8,092 nucleotides of DNA. Origin: Anaerolineales bacterium UBA5069. Lineage in GTDB: Bacteria > Chloroflexota > Anaerolineae > Caldilineales > Caldilineaceae. The stretch is from assembly GCA_002415895.1 (NCBI GenBank), contig DIAV01000157.1, positions 1 to 8,092 of the forward strand. The letters run 5' to 3'. The notes below the pieces were generated by a model. The model had not been told where the DNA came from and made no database searches. It saw only the letters and a list, made by a program, of their open reading frames with translations. A program made the position numbers and the translations under genes. Positions 6,689-8,092 of the stretch are shown in pieces. How positions within the stretch are numbered: position 1 is the first letter of the stretch; every line of letters begins with the position of its first letter.

Positions 6689-7624
6689 ATGGCACTATCG
6701 GCCGGGGCTGCCGCCCCACAATCCATGGACCTTGCCGTCCCTCGGCGCAAAAACCGCACCCTGTGGGGTGATGCCTGGGTGCAGTTTCGCCGCAACAAGC
6801 TGGCGATGTTTGGCCTGGTGGTGCTGGCGCTGCTCATCATTTTTGCCTTTGGCGGCCCGCTCATCTACACGATGGACGGCAAGCACATCGACATCGTCAA
6901 CTCCAGCCAGGGGCCGACACTGGCCCATCCCTTCGGCACCGATGATTTGGGGCGCGACCTGCTGGCGCGCAACATGACGGGCGGGCGCATCTCCATCTCT
7001 GTGGGCTTTGCCGCCATGCTCATTGCCATGACGCTGGGCGCAGCGATTGGCCTGATTTCCGGCTACATTGCGCGCCTGGACGGCATCCTCATGCGCTTTA
7101 CCGACATGATGTTCGCGCTGCCACAGCTGCCGCTGCTGCTGGTGTTGAGCGGTCTCTTTCAGGAGCCGCTGCGCCGCACGCTGGGGCAATCGCTGGGCGC
7201 GTTCATTCTGATCGTGTCGGTGATCGGGGTGCTGGGGTGGATGTCGACGGCGCGCATTGTGCGCGGCTCCGTTCTTTCCATCAAAGAGAAGGAGTATGTC
7301 GAGGCGGCGGCCAATGTAGGCAGCACGGGCAGCCGCATTATGATGCGCCACATTCTGCCCAATGTCTTTAGCGCCATTATTGTCTCGGCAACGCTGGCCA
7401 TGGCCGCGGCCATCCTCACGGAATCGACGCTCTCGTTCCTGGGGCTGGGCTTTCCATCCGACGTGGCAACATGGGGCCGGTTGCTTTATGAAGGCAAGGA
7501 CTTTTTGACCTCCAATCCGTGGATTTCGTTGTGGCCCGGCATCCTCATTTCGCTCACGGTGCTCAGCATCAATTTCATGGGTGACGGCCTGCGCGATGCG
7601 CTGGACCCGCGGCAGAGACAGTAA
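6689..7624 (+). CDS. dppC: DppC-type ABC transporter permease
   Basis: A protein of 311 residues. A cytoplasmic N-terminal tail (1-37) with 'LWGDAWVQFRRNKLAM' matches the OppC_N domain and leads into the first helix (38-56). The motif 'HPFGTDDLGRDLLAR' (80-94) is diagnostic of DppC/OppC. The BPD_transp_1 core (about 100-300) carries an intact EAA loop at 202-230 ('EYVEAAANVGSTGSRIMMRH', conserved glycine 211), and the end 'FMGDGLRDALDPRQRQ' is typical. A TAGGGCAGG ribosome binding sequence (6674-6682) overlaps the stop of the preceding permease gene, six bases from the ATG, so the two permeases are translated from one message. It is the last gene of the operon: no OppD/OppF-type ATPase follows, and a GC-rich hairpin comes 36 bases after the stop. 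Confidence 0.93.
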   Translation: MALSAGAAAPQSMDLAVPRRKNRTLWGDAWVQFRRNKLAMFGLVVLALLIIFAFGGPLIYTMDGKHIDIVNSSQGPTLAHPFGTDDLGRDLLARNMTGGRISISVGFAAMLIAMTLGAAIGLISGYIARLDGILMRFTDMMFALPQLPLLLVLSGLFQEPLRRTLGQSLGAFILIVSVIGVLGWMSTARIVRGSVLSIKEKEYVEAAANVGSTGSRIMMRHILPNVFSAIIVSATLAMAAAILTESTLSFLGLGFPSDVATWGRLLYEGKDFLTSNPWISLWPGILISLTVLSINFMGDGLRDALDPRQRQ

Positions 7625-7659
7625 AGCGGGGAGTGGGAAGTAGGGAGTGGTAATACAAG

Positions 7660-7684
7660 GCGGCGGGCCTGCGTGGCCCGCCGC
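7660..7684. terminator. GC-rich hairpin between convergent units
   Basis: A perfect 10-bp stem, GCGGCGGGCC (7660-7669) with GGCCCGCCGC (7675-7684), closes a TGCGT loop. No T-tract follows on either strand, so termination is inferred from position: it lies between the end of the permease operon (7624) and the end of the minus-strand antitoxin-like frame (7688) and could serve both. The stretch before it (7628-7650) is G-rich with two GGGAGTGG copies. Confidence 0.6.
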
Positions 7685-7687
7685 TGC

Positions 7688-7969
7688 CTATACTATGCGG
7701 ATTTCAAGACGACCGCCAACGGCGGCGGCATAGCGCTGCAAGGTCTCCAAAGAGGGAGAGTGTTTGCCTCAGCTGAGCGCTCCTTCCAGACGGGCTATGG
7801 CAGAGGGTTGTGTACCCATCCTTGCGGCGACGTCGGCCTGCGTCATGCCTGCCCGCCGGCGCGCTTCGAGCATAGATGCAAGGAGCACAAACTCAGTCTC
7901 CAGTGCATCGTATGCAGCGCGCACAAGGGGATCATCCAGCGCTTGCTCTCTTAATTCGTTGTGATTCAT
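7688..7969 (-). pseudogene. HigA-like HTH antitoxin interrupted by an in-frame TGA
   Basis: The frame starts at the ATG complementary to 7967-7969, with a GAGGTG ribosome binding site 8 bases upstream, and reads 66 residues: an N-terminal 'DDPLVRAAYDALETEF' and an XRE-type HTH ('MTQADVAARMGTQPSAIARL'). A TGA at 7769-7771 then stops it at 'EGALS'. The same frame continues without a shift for 26 more codons, 'GKHSPSLETLQRYAAAVGGR' then 'LEIRIV', ending at TAG (7688-7690). That is precisely the C-terminal helix and strand expected of HigA-type antitoxins, so one point mutation split a gene of about 93 codons. The 66-residue product would keep the DNA-binding helices but lose the rest of the fold. 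Alternatives are a sequencing error or stop-codon readthrough. Only the in-frame stop argues for a pseudogene; otherwise the frame looks intact. Confidence 0.8.
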
Positions 7970-8043
7970 CTTCGTTTCACCTCACGCATACGGCGCAGGG
8001 CAGTTTCAAGCTCCCTGTCAGGAGGGGGATCGTAACATATTTG
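7966..8043 (-). pseudogene. Remnant of a HigB/RelE-like toxin C-terminus
   Basis: Immediately upstream of the antitoxin, in the frame whose TGA (7966-7968) overlaps the antitoxin ATG as ATGA, 25 codons read ...'YDPPPDRELETALRRMREVKRR'. This resembles the arginine-rich tail ('P-RE-E-A--R--E') of phage Gp49/HigB-type RelE-superfamily toxins, which usually precede HigA-type antitoxins with such an overlap. The frame is closed upstream by TAA (8044-8046) and has no usable start codon, so no complete toxin is encoded here. Another frame stays open from 7977 to the right edge ('EALRYDDYPLLTKYNKYV'); I do not recognise it, but a frameshift joining the two is possible. The family link rests on a short stretch. 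Confidence 0.4.
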
Positions 8044-8046
8044 TTA
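8033..8046. promoter_or_regulatory. Possible operator: TAACA-N4-TGTTA inverted repeat
   Basis: A perfect inverted repeat, TAACA (8033-8037) and TGTTA (8042-8046), with a 4-base centre, lies in the only clearly AT-rich stretch of the right end (about 8031-8063), 64 bases upstream of the antitoxin start. HTH antitoxins commonly bind such palindromes to repress their own promoters. This is a guess from position and symmetry; a repeat this short can occur by chance. Confidence 0.25.
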
Positions 8047-8092
8047 TATTTCGTTAATAATGGATAGTCGTCGTAGCGGAGGGCCTCCCGGC

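Noticed and set aside
6695..7351. 218-codon minus-strand open frame inside the DppC-type gene
   Set aside because: Antisense shadow; His/Gln/Arg-rich composition and no domain, while the plus strand carries all DppC motifs.
7673..7954. 93-codon plus-strand open frame after the transporter operon
   Set aside because: It is antisense to the HigA-like frame, which shows clear HTH homology on both sides of its stop codon; no ribosome binding site or known domain on the plus strand.

Overview
The window looks like a piece of a GC-rich bacterial chromosome, most likely from the phylum Chloroflexota (Anaerolineae/Caldilineae-like). This is an inference. It rests mainly on the stand-alone XPB/Ssl2-like protein at 1876-3414, a type I associate with that phylum, and on the style of the peptide-binding lipoprotein. 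Both strands carry genes. The promoters are clear sigma70-type and the hairpins are strong.

Left part (1-1694, minus strand). A DUF1232 small membrane protein (1297-1632) has a good Shine-Dalgarno sequence and a well-formed promoter (1666-1694). It overlaps by 22 bases a MerR-type HTH protein with a disordered N-terminus and a coiled-coil C-terminus (395-1318). Next comes a large inverted array of 8-base tandem units (241-400), and then the first 66 codons of an M3-family oligoendopeptidase that runs off the left edge (1-198).

Middle (1876-3530, plus strand). A divergently transcribed protein with an XPB/Ssl2-like helicase-associated C-terminal region, but no visible helicase motor, ends at a textbook rho-independent terminator (3490-3530). 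A near-consensus promoter (3537-3565) starts only a few bases later.

Right-centre (3709-7624, plus strand). This promoter drives a peptide-type ABC import operon: a family 5 solute-binding lipoprotein, a DppB-type permease and a DppC-type permease. A perfect 16-bp hairpin lies between the binding-protein and permease genes, where it could reduce permease expression relative to the binding protein. No ATPase genes follow; the operon ends at a GC hairpin (7660-7684), so the ATPases must be encoded elsewhere.

Right end (7688-8092, minus strand). A convergent, decayed toxin-antitoxin-like module: a HigA-type HTH antitoxin reading frame is cut by one in-frame TGA (7769-7771), with the family-typical C-terminus intact in the same frame beyond it. 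Upstream, a 25-codon remnant resembling a HigB/RelE toxin tail joins it through an ATGA overlap. I saw no CRISPR array, tRNA, rRNA or transposase. The most notable points are the inverted octamer array, the interrupted antitoxin, the intra-operon hairpin and the motor-less XPB-like protein; none by itself proves a new system.
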